Shown here: in pieces, positions 8,790 to 16,737 of the stretch | How the letters are laid out: every line of letters begins with the position of its first letter | Position numbering within the stretch: position 1 is the stretch's first letter | Assembly (NCBI GenBank): GCA_035478255.1 | Contig: DATIJV010000007.1 | Location: 1 to 55,815 of the forward strand | Length of the DNA stretch: 55,815 nt | Direction: 5' to 3' | Source of the DNA: DATIJJ01 sp035478255 | GTDB taxonomy: Bacteria > Pseudomonadota > Gammaproteobacteria > DSM-16500 | Translations under genes and position numbers: made by a program | The notes under the pieces: generated by a model | What the model saw: only the letters and a program-made list of their open reading frames with translations | Databases searched by the model: none | Told to the model about the DNA's origin: nothing

Positions 8790-9010
8790 TAAGTATTCGG
8801 TGGCAGTCGCGCGTTTCTTTATTTTGACCTCCTTCCCCTATCCCCTTCCTCCAAACGAAAAGCGCGTTTAGAGGAAGGGGGACGCTTCGATATAGATGTG
8901 CTTAATTAGAACGTCCCCCTTCCTCCAAGTGTTTTTCTTGGAGGAAGGGGAAAGGGGAAGGAGGTAAAAAAACAAAAAACACGAATTTTATACTTCTCAC
9001 CGAATACTTA
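8790..9010. repeat. Foldback/MITE-like element, reference full-length copy
   Basis: This 221-bp non-coding element has perfect 13-bp terminal inverted repeats, TAAGTATTCGGTG (8790-8802) and CACCGAATACTTA (8998-9010). Inside is a long outer stem (ACCTCCTTCCCC... pairing with ...GGGGAAGGAGGT) enclosing two stem-loops of the CCTTCCTCCAA/TTGGAGGAAGG type and a conserved centre (CTAATTGAGCGCATCTGTAT in other copies). The TA at both tips would fit the TA target duplication of IS630/Tc1-mariner-type MITEs. It fills most of the 340-bp gap between the kinase-like gene and cvpA. Confidence 0.85.
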
Positions 9011-9117
9011 CCAAATATCCAGGATAAGACTGTGAAAAATTTGATTTATTCAAATTCTTTGAACCCCATCAAAATTTACACTATACTTTTCATGGGTATA
9101 ACTGAGAGGTCATCAGA

Positions 9118-9768
9118 ATGAGCAGTTGGAGTGGGTTAGACTTTTTTATCTTTTTAATTTTTTTAGTGAATACCTTGCTGGGCATGGCTCGTGGTGCGAC
9201 TAAGGAAATTATTTCATCGATATGTTTATGCGCTGCGTTAGTGATAACGCTTAAATTCACCATACCGTTGACCAAGTTCGTTAATAGTTCTCCTTTAATC
9301 ACAGACGTTATTACCTCGCAGTTTGTGCAAAATTTCATGCGCGCGATTGAAATGCCTCCTTTGACGGAAAGCATGCTGCTTCATTTAGGTTATTGTGTGA
9401 GTTTAGCCGTGTGTTTTGTGGGTACGTTTAGTGTCTGTGAAGGTGTCTTGGCATATGCGAGTGCGGTAGAAGTTTTCACTTTCCCCTATGCAACTTTAAA
9501 TCGGAAAATAGGCGGGGGATTGGGAGCTGTACGCGGATTTGTGATTGTTTTAGTGTTTATTATTATTTTAGAACATCTTTACATTGGCGATTTGCCTTCT
9601 TCTAAATTTATTAATTTATTACAGGGTTCGGCAAATAAAATGGATACATTGATTACTGAACAAGCACCCGAGCGATATCAGGAAATATTGCAAGATCGAA
9701 ATTTATATAATCAGAAAATGATATTAAAAGATTTGATGGGAACGTCGGGTACGGGAATCATTCAGTAA
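9118..9768 (+). CDS. cvpA: CvpA family inner-membrane protein
   Basis: The 216-aa protein starts with SGLDFFIFLIFLVNTLLGMARGATKE, the CvpA signature in which a first membrane helix is followed by the small-residue RGxxKE segment. Four hydrophobic helices lie in the first ~165 residues, followed by a soluble C-terminal tail. Family members are needed for colicin V production in E. coli and for envelope or bile stress resistance in enteric bacteria; the mechanism is unknown. In many gammaproteobacteria cvpA precedes purF, but here it is followed convergently by murB. A GAGAGG ribosome site precedes the ATG. Confidence 0.88.
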   Translation: MSSWSGLDFFIFLIFLVNTLLGMARGATKEIISSICLCAALVITLKFTIPLTKFVNSSPLITDVITSQFVQNFMRAIEMPPLTESMLLHLGYCVSLAVCFVGTFSVCEGVLAYASAVEVFTFPYATLNRKIGGGLGAVRGFVIVLVFIIILEHLYIGDLPSSKFINLLQGSANKMDTLITEQAPERYQEILQDRNLYNQKMILKDLMGTSGTGIIQ

Positions 9769-9923
9769 TCTTCTATGCATTTCTGTTTCGGAGTTGAGAG
9801 GCGGGAACCTTGGCCAAATATTTATTCAAACAATCTGCCAGCGAGCTATCACGGAAAATTTTACTACCATGATCGCTCGAGGTTGCTCGAGATAACTCTT
9901 CCAGTTCGAGAAAAAGATAAAAA

Positions 9924-10955
9924 TCAACACACTCTGACTTCAGGGACCAATTCCACACTAAATTTTTCTTGTACTGATTTTTGGATATTTTGCGCCAACT
10001 CTAAAATCGCAGAGCCTTTGCCCGCGTGATAATTCACCAGAATTAATGCTTGTTTTTCATAAACCCCAACGTCACCAAAACGCTTTCCTTTCCATCCGCA
10101 TTGCTCAATCAACCATCCCGCAGGAATTTTAATTAAATCCGTATTTTCAGCAGGAAAAGAAGGTATATTCGGAAATGTTTTTTGTAATTGAGTAAAATGA
10201 TCTGGTGAGACAAAAGGATTTTTAAAAAAACTGCCTGCATTACCTAATTCTTTGGGATCAGGTAATTTGCTGCGGCGAATGTGAATCACCGCATCGCTGA
10301 TCGCTTTTACACTCAAGTCTTTGACTTGCATAATTTCCAGTGTTTTTCGAATATCGCCGTATTCTATATGAAATTCCGGTTGCTTATGCAAACAAAAACT
10401 AACAGACAAAATAGAAAATCGATTTTTGTATAAATGTTTAAAAATACTTTCCCGATAAGCAAATTGACAATCTTCTCTCTTAAATATTCGAATCTCATTG
10501 TTAAGAAGATCCCATGCTTCCAATTCTGAGAATACATCGCATAATTCTACTCCATACGCTCCAATATTTTGTATGGGAGCCGCACCTATGGTTCCCGGGA
10601 TCAGAGAAAGATTTTCAATGCCGCTATAACCTTCCGAAATACAAAACATCACAAAGTCGTGCCAGTTTTCTCCAGCACCCACTTTAAGCCATACATGCTT
10701 TCTGTCTTCCGCTATTTTTTGAACACCTTTGATGGAATTTTTAATGACCAATCCTGGATAATTTTGCGTAAACAGAACATTGCTTCCCTCGCCCAAAATA
10801 AGCTTGGGCATATCGTGAAAAATATTTTGGGACAACACAGTCAGTAATTCTTCTGTATGATGAATGTTGGCAAAATAACGCGCATTAGCTTCAATGCCAA
10901 ATGTGTTAAAAGGCTTCAGACTGGCATTTTGTTGAACAAATAAAGACGATGGCAT
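9924..10955 (-). CDS. murB: UDP-N-acetylenolpyruvoylglucosamine reductase
   Basis: MurB is the FAD/NADPH-dependent enzyme that reduces UDP-GlcNAc-enolpyruvate to UDP-MurNAc in the cytoplasm, the second committed step of peptidoglycan synthesis. The ATG at 10955 gives 343 aa; a TTG six codons upstream is possible but less likely. Motifs seen are NTFGIEA near the start, LGEGSNVLF (FAD binding), GTIGAAPIQNIGAYGVE, YRESIFK, the catalytic-serine segment GNAGSFFKNP and the final VPEVR with the acidic catalytic residue. It is an E. coli-type MurB. It is convergent with cvpA and divergent from the L,D-transpeptidase. Confidence 0.95.
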   Translation of the reverse strand: MPSSLFVQQNASLKPFNTFGIEANARYFANIHHTEELLTVLSQNIFHDMPKLILGEGSNVLFTQNYPGLVIKNSIKGVQKIAEDRKHVWLKVGAGENWHDFVMFCISEGYSGIENLSLIPGTIGAAPIQNIGAYGVELCDVFSELEAWDLLNNEIRIFKREDCQFAYRESIFKHLYKNRFSILSVSFCLHKQPEFHIEYGDIRKTLEIMQVKDLSVKAISDAVIHIRRSKLPDPKELGNAGSFFKNPFVSPDHFTQLQKTFPNIPSFPAENTDLIKIPAGWLIEQCGWKGKRFGDVGVYEKQALILVNYHAGKGSAILELAQNIQKSVQEKFSVELVPEVRVC

Positions 10956-11068
10956 GGTTCTATCAATTCCCAATCAAGAAGTGATAATCATACCGTAGTT
11001 AAGATCAAAAAAAAATCACTTCAGAGAAGGTATAATGACCTTATAACAATAGTCGAGGAGCAACACTT

Positions 11069-11632
11069 ATGAGAAATTTACTTTATTTAGTGGGAACGCT
11101 TATCAATTGTTCATTTTTTCTGGTTCTTTCTTCTTGTGCGACTCAAGTCCAATCAACCAACCCCAATTCTCCAACACGTTATGCGGGAAATCGTTTTGAT
11201 GTGGATTATTCATCGCGATTACCTAAATTTTTTGATACAGGCGGCAAAAAGACAGTGGTGGTTGATCCGAATGTGCATGCGTGGGGCGCTTATGCTGCAA
11301 ATGGTGAACTTATTCGAGCAGGGATTGCGACGGCGGGTGGGGCCGAATGTCCTCCCGATGCCGATAAAGCGCATTGCTATACCGGTATGGGCACGTATCA
11401 TATTACCGGCTTGGGCGATGAAAGTTGTTATTCAAGAAAATATCAAAATGGTTTAATGCCTTATTGTATGTATTTTAATAATGGCGAGGCGCTGCATGGA
11501 TCACCGGATGATATTGTGGTGGAAGATAATGTGAGCCATGGATGTGTGCGTATGCGAATTCCAGATGCGGAATGGATGAGATATCATTTTGCGCAAATTG
11601 GAACCAAAGTGGTGGTGATGCCGTATCAATAA
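11069..11632 (+). CDS. L,D-transpeptidase (YkuD domain) lipoprotein
   Basis: The 187-aa protein has a lipoprotein signal peptide with lipobox LSSC (modified C23). The C-terminal YkuD domain carries the catalytic signature with H143 (ALHGSP) and S156-H157-G158-C159-V-R-M. Such enzymes form 3-3 peptidoglycan cross-links or attach lipoproteins to the wall in the periplasm. Four extra cysteines (C94, C103, C120, C133) may form disulfides. An AGGAG ribosome site precedes the ATG. It is divergent from murB, another wall gene. Which L,D-transpeptidase activity it has cannot be told from sequence. Confidence 0.9.
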   Translation: MRNLLYLVGTLINCSFFLVLSSCATQVQSTNPNSPTRYAGNRFDVDYSSRLPKFFDTGGKKTVVVDPNVHAWGAYAANGELIRAGIATAGGAECPPDADKAHCYTGMGTYHITGLGDESCYSRKYQNGLMPYCMYFNNGEALHGSPDDIVVEDNVSHGCVRMRIPDAEWMRYHFAQIGTKVVVMPYQ

Positions 11633-11651
11633 GATGTTTTTTGGCTTTTTT

Positions 11652-11793
11652 ACCTCCTTCCCCTTTGCATTTGGAGGAAGGGGGACGTTCTAATTGAGCA
11701 CATCTGTATCGGAGCGTCCCCCTTCCTCCAAACGCGCTTTTCGTTTGGAGGAAGGGGAAAGGGGAAGGAGGTATTAAAAATTAATGTTACAGT
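11652..11793. repeat. Foldback element copy, internal deletion variant
   Basis: The outer stem ACCTCCTTCCCCTTTGCA to GGGGAAGGAGGT (11652-11772) encloses the conserved centre and one complete stem-loop; the first stem-loop is partly deleted. The right flank AAAAATTAATGTTACAGT (11776-11793) recurs exactly at 24160-24177, showing that this variant extends beyond the stem. Confidence 0.75.
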
Positions 11794-11824
11794 TTAAAGC
11801 CAATAAACTATATGTCCACACGCC

Positions 11825-12229
11825 CTAGTAATCCTCACTCCCATCATCTGGCACAACACGCGTATTATTTCCATAAATAACCAGAATATGCTGCTTTGTT
11901 TTCAACTTCAAATCTTCTGTTTGGACCAACGAAATAATAGCTCCGCTATTTAATCGAATGACATATTCATAACCATGCGAACGATTAATGACATTATCGC
12001 TTTCACTCGTCGCAGACGATGCACCCTCTACTACAGTGGATGTATTTTCCAGGGCCTGGTTGTGAATGCGAACTGGCCGCTTGGAAATAATCACGCCAGG
12101 AATAACTTTTTTGATTTTCCCGACCTCAGTCGAATCATAGTCTCCTGGTGCGACATCCTTGGAAGCACAGGCTGTCAATAACAAGCCAATCGTTACCAAA
12201 AAACAACTTAAAATATTTTTATAGTTCAT
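11825..12229 (-). CDS. Small outer-membrane-type lipoprotein, SlyB/Pcp C-domain-like
   Basis: The 134-aa protein has a lipoprotein signal (TIGLLLTACAS, lipid on the Cys). The segment YEYVIRLNSGAIISLVQTED...VRVI-type beta strands resembles the C-terminal half of SlyB/Pcp lipoproteins. The glycine-zipper segment that normally sits in the middle is absent, replaced by a Ser/Thr-rich linker (ENTSTVVEGASSATSES). It may therefore lack the membrane-inserting hairpin. The ribosome site lies in a perfect 12-bp tandem duplication (12231-12254). The assignment to the SlyB group is tentative; the lipoprotein call is solid. Confidence 0.6.
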   Translation of the reverse strand: MNYKNILSCFLVTIGLLLTACASKDVAPGDYDSTEVGKIKKVIPGVIISKRPVRIHNQALENTSTVVEGASSATSESDNVINRSHGYEYVIRLNSGAIISLVQTEDLKLKTKQHILVIYGNNTRVVPDDGSEDY

Positions 12230-12230
12230 T

Positions 12231-12254
12231 ATATATCTCCTGATATATCTCCTG
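12231..12254 (-). promoter_or_regulatory. Tandemly duplicated Shine-Dalgarno segment
   Basis: CAGGAGATATAT occurs twice head to tail on the minus strand directly before the lipoprotein ATG (12229), giving two AGGAG ribosome sites 12 nt apart. Only the proximal one is at normal spacing; the distal one could act as a standby site. Confidence 0.6.
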
Positions 12255-12349
12255 CTAATCAGCTCAGCATTCTAAACCAATAAAGAAGATATCTGCAATG
12301 ACTAATTTTTGATACAATTATTCAATAAAAAATGTAATGGATATACCTC

Positions 12350-13660
12350 ATGGAAAGCTTTTTATTGATACTCCTTGCGGCAGGACTTGTTTTATTAAAC
12401 GCATTTTTTGTTGCCGCCGAGTTTGGGATGGTTAAACTTCGCCATACCCGTCTGGAAGAAATCGCTGAAGATTACGGACTTCGAGGAAAAATTTTACTTT
12501 CGATAAATAAAAATCTGGATGCCTATTTGTCAGCGTGTCAGTTAGGAATTACGTTAGCTTCACTCGGTTTGGGTTGGGTGGGCGAGCCTGCATTTTCAGA
12601 ATTACTGACGCCGCTTTTTTACCACTTAAATATTACTTCTCCACATTTAATTGAATTCGTATCTTTTTTCTTTGCATTTTCTTTGCTTTCATTTTTGCAT
12701 ATTGTGATAGGAGAACTCATGCCAAAATCTTTGGCTATTCGCCAATCTGAGATGGTTTCTCTCTGGACTGCAGTACCATTGTATGGATTTTATTGGTTAA
12801 TGTATCCTGCAATTTGGTTATTAAATTCATGCTCTAATTTTTTATTGAAATTAATCAATTTAAATAAAACTCACAAAGGGGAAAATTTTTATTCGACAGA
12901 TGAAATTAAACTTATTTTAAGTTCCAGTCATTTGCATGGCGAGCTTACAAAAGAAGAAACAGAAATTATTGAGCACACATTGGATTTTGCTGATTTAAAA
13001 GTTACAGACGTGATGCGGCCGATTGAAGAAATGATTTCATTAAGTATCGATATGTCTATTCAGGAATTATTTAAAGTTGTTTTAGAAACGCGCTACACAC
13101 GTTATCCAGTGATGAATAAGCAAAAAATATTTTTAGGAATATTGCATGTAAAAGATTTATTAAATGCACTATATTTACAAAATAATATTCAATCAATTGA
13201 AAATCTGATACGACCATTAGTCAAAATTCCACATCATTCTGCAGCACTGGATTTATTCCGAAAATTTCAGGAAGGCATGCCGCATTTTGCAATTATTTAT
13301 CGCGGCCCAGAAAAACCTGTTGGATTTATCACGCTTGATAATTTGCTGCATATTTTAGTGGGCCGTATTAAAGATGAATTTCACAGAACGAAAGATGATT
13401 GGGCCCTGACAAAAGACGGCGGTTTTATCATGAACGGCAACACACCTATTTATACAGTTGAAAGAGCGCTTGATATTGATATTTTTACCGATGAAGAAGT
13501 GACAACTTTATATGGTTTGATTTTGCATAAATTAGGCAGTTTGCCGACAGTTGGCACGCGTGTTGAATTTGATAATTTTATTGCGATAGTTGAATCGATG
13601 AAAGGAACTAAAATTTTAAAAGTAAAAATTTATGCGAAAATCCAAGAAGAAAATAATTAA
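12350..13660 (+). CDS. HlyC/CorC (CNNM) family membrane transporter with CBS pair
   Basis: The 436-aa protein has the family's three parts. A DUF21/CNNM transmembrane domain with about four helices spans residues 1-185. A CBS-domain pair spans about 205-335 (starts DVMRPIEEM; contains TRYPVMNKQK). A CorC_HlyC C-terminal domain (DDWALTKDGGFIMNGNTPIYTVE) spans about 345-430. Members are linked to Mg2+/Co2+ transport or efflux, with CBS domains sensing nucleotides. The old hemolysin label is historical and not implied here. It stands alone between divergent and downstream neighbours. Confidence 0.92.
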   Translation: MESFLLILLAAGLVLLNAFFVAAEFGMVKLRHTRLEEIAEDYGLRGKILLSINKNLDAYLSACQLGITLASLGLGWVGEPAFSELLTPLFYHLNITSPHLIEFVSFFFAFSLLSFLHIVIGELMPKSLAIRQSEMVSLWTAVPLYGFYWLMYPAIWLLNSCSNFLLKLINLNKTHKGENFYSTDEIKLILSSSHLHGELTKEETEIIEHTLDFADLKVTDVMRPIEEMISLSIDMSIQELFKVVLETRYTRYPVMNKQKIFLGILHVKDLLNALYLQNNIQSIENLIRPLVKIPHHSAALDLFRKFQEGMPHFAIIYRGPEKPVGFITLDNLLHILVGRIKDEFHRTKDDWALTKDGGFIMNGNTPIYTVERALDIDIFTDEEVTTLYGLILHKLGSLPTVGTRVEFDNFIAIVESMKGTKILKVKIYAKIQEENN

Positions 13661-13786
13661 TTAAAATCAAAAATAATATCTCAAAAATTAAAATTATTTA
13701 ACTCGGATTTAAGGGTTTTTTAAGAATGAAAATTGCTTTTTATCTTTAAAATATCAAACAGTTAGAAGAAAATTGAAAAAAAAGTT

Positions 13787-13814
13787 TTGAAAGCATGTTT
13801 TTTTTATGTATACT
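13787..13814 (+). promoter_or_regulatory. Sigma70-type promoter before the lytic transglycosylase
   Basis: TTGAAA (13787-13792), a 16-bp spacer and TATACT (13809-13814) make a good promoter. Its expected transcription start falls at about 13821, exactly on the ATG of the gene, and no ribosome site is seen upstream, suggesting a leaderless message. Confidence 0.45.
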
Positions 13815-13820
13815 GCTCCG

Positions 13821-14783
13821 ATGCAATTAACTATTAAGTTTTCAAAATATTTAATTTTCGTTGTATTGAGTTGTAGCCTTTTAATAGCTTTACACACTAG
13901 CAATCTCGATATTACAGCATCCAATTTTACTTTTACTGATGTCAGTGAAATGGTGGAATCAGATAGCAATATCTGGAGCAGTATCAGTAATCAGTTTCAA
14001 TTGGATCATAAAACTCAGAACGCACAAGTTCAAGCTGAAATTCGTGAATTGCTCGCTGATCAACAAAAGCTATATCAAATTTTACAGGCAGCTGCTCCTT
14101 ACATTTATTTCATTCACCAAAAAGCCCAAGAAAAAGGTTTGCCGGGTGAGCTTGCACTTATTCCTGTGATTGAAAGCGAATTTAATCCGAATGATCACTC
14201 ATCGAAAAAAGGTGCGACTGGTCTATGGCAGTTAATGTCAGGCACAGCAAATGAATTGGGTGTGAAAGTTAAAACAGGTTATGATGGCCGTAAAAATGTA
14301 GTGAGTTCAACGAATGCAGCGCTCGCTTATTTTAAAGATTTGGGTAATGATTTTAAAGGGGATTGGTATTTGGCTATTGCAGCTTACAACTGTGGACAAG
14401 GGCGTGTTGCATCAGCTGAAAGAAAATCTGGATTACATAATTTCTGGAATTTGCCATTACCGCATGAAACAAGATGCTATGTTCCAAAATTACTTGCAGT
14501 TGCCGCGATCATTGCGAATCCTAAAAAATATGGTGTAGAGTTACCGCCTATCGACAACAAACCTTATTTTAGGCAAGTCAAAGTTTTGAAACCGATTGAT
14601 CTTGCAAAGCTCGCCAGCACTTCGGGTGTTGACATAAATGAGTTACGTGTATTAAATCCAGATTATGCGCATGGAAATGTTCCAAAATCAAAAGATGGAG
14701 CGTATTCACTGTTGGTTCCGCTTGAAAATGCGTCTGCTATTGAAGATCAATTACAGAAATCTAATACTATCGTTGTTGCGTGA
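13821..14783 (+). CDS. Membrane-bound lytic murein transglycosylase, MltD-like
   Basis: The enzyme cleaves the MurNAc-GlcNAc bond of peptidoglycan with 1,6-anhydro formation, in the periplasm. The N-terminal hydrophobic segment (YLIFVVLSCSLLIAL) is a signal or anchor. The SLT catalytic domain has IPVIESEFNPNDHSSKKGATGLWQ, with the catalytic Glu in ESEF, and later AIAAYNCGQGRV. A LysM-like region follows near the C-terminus (DLAKLASTSGVDINELRVLNPDY). The ATG at 13821 (320 aa) is preferred over the ATG at 13806, which lies inside the predicted -10 region. E. coli MltD is longer and has two LysM repeats. Confidence 0.88.
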   Translation: MQLTIKFSKYLIFVVLSCSLLIALHTSNLDITASNFTFTDVSEMVESDSNIWSSISNQFQLDHKTQNAQVQAEIRELLADQQKLYQILQAAAPYIYFIHQKAQEKGLPGELALIPVIESEFNPNDHSSKKGATGLWQLMSGTANELGVKVKTGYDGRKNVVSSTNAALAYFKDLGNDFKGDWYLAIAAYNCGQGRVASAERKSGLHNFWNLPLPHETRCYVPKLLAVAAIIANPKKYGVELPPIDNKPYFRQVKVLKPIDLAKLASTSGVDINELRVLNPDYAHGNVPKSKDGAYSLLVPLENASAIEDQLQKSNTIVVA

Positions 14784-15003
14784 TATACACCCTTGTAGTA
14801 TAAAATTCATATTTTTTTTGTTTTTTTACCTCCTTCCCCTTTCCCCTTCCTCCAAGAAAAACACTTGGAGGAAGGGGGACGTTCTAATTTAGCGCATCTG
14901 TATCGAAGAGTCCCCCTTCCTCTAAACGCGCTTTTCGTTTGGAGGAAGGGGATAGGGGAAGGAGGTCAAAATAAAGAATCGCGCGATTGCCTCTGAATAC
15001 TTA
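14784..15003. repeat. Foldback/MITE-like element, full copy in reverse orientation
   Basis: The element runs opposite to the 8790-9010 copy. The GTCGCGCG-type end with CTGAATACTTA is at 14993-15003. The other arm (GTATAAAATTC then a T-rich run) abuts the transglycosylase stop with a diverged tip. ACCTCCTT starts at 14828 and GGAGGT ends at 14966. Both internal stem-loops are present with a few substitutions. Confidence 0.8.
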
Positions 15004-15012
15004 CAAAATATT

Positions 15013-15150
15013 CTCGCAACTCATTGATTAATAACACAATTCCAGAAAAATTTTAAAAAAAACCTCAATTTTAGCGTTTTTTTGGCTTTTTTGATCGTAA
15101 CTAATTGATTAATAACGAGTTCTTTGCAAATTCTCAGTAAAAAATCTCGC
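15013..15150. repeat. IHF-site repeat, copy 1
   Basis: This segment is repeated at about 26800-26930. On the minus strand it holds two perfect matches to the IHF consensus WATCAANNNNTTR: 15017-15029 (AATCAATGAGTTG) and 15098-15110 (AATCAATTAGTTA), 81 bp apart, with A-tracts and a GGCTTTTTT stretch between. With the foldback element it fills the 493-bp gap before the permease gene. Confidence 0.65.
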
Positions 15151-15276
15151 AGAATTTTGATCTTTTTAAGATAATCTTAATTCCCTGCCGATATAATGAT
15201 TATTATTTACTAATAGGCCGTTATAAATTAGCATGATACCCCAGCCTTTAGCATCTAAAAATAAGGAGATAAGCGA

Positions 15277-16737
15277 GTGAGTTCTTCTATCACAGAAACA
15301 GGCAGTCAACCTAATTTGCAGCGTAGGCTCAATGCGCGTCTATTGAATATGATTGCAATTGGCGGCTCAATAGGAACAGGGATTTTTTTAGCCAGTGGTA
15401 ATGCTGTTCATACCGCAGGCCCGGCAGGGACCTTATTAGCTTATTTCATTACCGGCATTATGGTTTATTTTTTAATGACCAGTCTCGGTGAAATGGCAGC
15501 TTATATGCCAAGTACCGGCTCTTTCTATCTCTATGCTTCTCGCTTTGTTGACCCGGCCCTTGGCTATGCTTTGGGGTGGAATTACTGGTATAACTGGGCT
15601 ATTACGGTCGCTTCTGAAGTTGCAGCAGCAACCCTGGTTATGCACTTCTGGTTTCCGCACAGTCCCAATTTTTTATGGTCTGCGTTTTTCTTAAGTGTCT
15701 TTTTCGGATTTAACGCTTTATCAGCCCGAGGTTTTGGCGAGGCAGAATATTGGTTCTCTTGCATTAAAGTAGCAGCTATTTTGGTATTTATTCTGGCAGG
15801 CTGCGGCATGATCGCAGGCATGATCAATCATGAAGCCATTGGTTTCAAAAACTGGAATGTAGGAGATGGTCCTTTTCATGGCGGATGGCTTGCTGTATTC
15901 GGCGCATTTGTTGTGGCTGGTTTTTCATTTCAAGGAACGGAATTAATTGGCATAGCAGCAGGAGAAAGCCATGAACCGCATAAAACAATTCCTAAAGCAG
16001 TCAAACAAATTTTTTGGCGAATTTTATTATTTTTTATTTTATCCATATTGATCATTAGTCTTCTGGTTCCTTACACAGCAGATCAATTAGCCAGCTCCGA
16101 TGTGGAAGTGAGTCCTTTTACTTTAGTCTTTAAACACTTAGGTATTACATTTGCAGCTTCATTGATGAATGCAGTCATCCTTACAGCGATTTTATCCGCG
16201 GGTAATTCAGGGATGTATGCGTCTACCCGTATGTTGTGGTATTTAGCAAAACAAGGCCATGTACCAGCTGTTTTTGCAAAAGTGAATAAGCGCGGCGTCC
16301 CTATGTATGCTTTAATTGCGACGACTTTAGTTGCAGCTCTCGCTTTTTTATCGTCATTTTTTGGTAATGGTATTGTTTATTTCTGGCTGTTGAACGCATC
16401 CAGTTTAAGCGGGTTTATCGCATGGCTGGGAATCGCAATTAGTCATTATCGTTTTCGTAAAGCCTATGTTAGCCAAGGTCGTGACATTAAAGAATTACCG
16501 TATGTTGCAAAAGGTTATCCTTATGCACCCTTATTAGCATTTGCTTTATGCTTGGTTATTATTGCTGGCCAAAATTATCAGGCTATCGTAGCGGACCATG
16601 TGAATTGGTACGGCATTATTGTGTCGTATATTGGTCTTCCTGTATTTGTAGGGCTTTGGCTTGGATTTAAGATCGTTAAAAAAACCAAGGTTGTTAAGCT
16701 TAATGAGTGTAATTTTGAGTATGAAGCTGCGCAGTAG
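15277..16737 (+). CDS. APC-superfamily amino acid permease (AAT type)
   Basis: The 486-aa inner-membrane importer has about 12 transmembrane helices. The N-terminal LNARLLNMIAIGGSIGTGIFLASG is the AAT-family signature (GabP, AnsP, ProY, LysP group) with the unwound GSIGTG substrate-site motif in TM1. It is proton-coupled by analogy; the substrate is undetermined. It starts with GTG at 15277 behind a clear AAGGAG. Its stop codon is directly abutted by the stop of the opposing permease (zero intergenic bases). Confidence 0.92.
   Translation: MSSSITETGSQPNLQRRLNARLLNMIAIGGSIGTGIFLASGNAVHTAGPAGTLLAYFITGIMVYFLMTSLGEMAAYMPSTGSFYLYASRFVDPALGYALGWNYWYNWAITVASEVAAATLVMHFWFPHSPNFLWSAFFLSVFFGFNALSARGFGEAEYWFSCIKVAAILVFILAGCGMIAGMINHEAIGFKNWNVGDGPFHGGWLAVFGAFVVAGFSFQGTELIGIAAGESHEPHKTIPKAVKQIFWRILLFFILSILIISLLVPYTADQLASSDVEVSPFTLVFKHLGITFAASLMNAVILTAILSAGNSGMYASTRMLWYLAKQGHVPAVFAKVNKRGVPMYALIATTLVAALAFLSSFFGNGIVYFWLLNASSLSGFIAWLGIAISHYRFRKAYVSQGRDIKELPYVAKGYPYAPLLAFALCLVIIAGQNYQAIVADHVNWYGIIVSYIGLPVFVGLWLGFKIVKKTKVVKLNECNFEYEAAQ

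Noticed and set aside
8824..8963. Foldback copies as simple intrinsic terminators
   Set aside because: The stems are far longer than terminators, occur upstream as well as downstream of genes, and have mobile-type inverted ends. A secondary role in transcript ends is possible but is not their origin.
9773..9958. Minus-strand frame of 61 codons between cvpA and murB
   Set aside because: It overlaps the 3' end of murB in another frame and its first codons have no ribosome site. The part outside murB looks protein-like but is too short to support as a gene.
12350..13660. Hemolysin assignment for the CBS-domain protein
   Set aside because: The HlyC/TlyC label for this family is historical. The DUF21, CBS and CorC_HlyC domains point to a metal-ion transport role.
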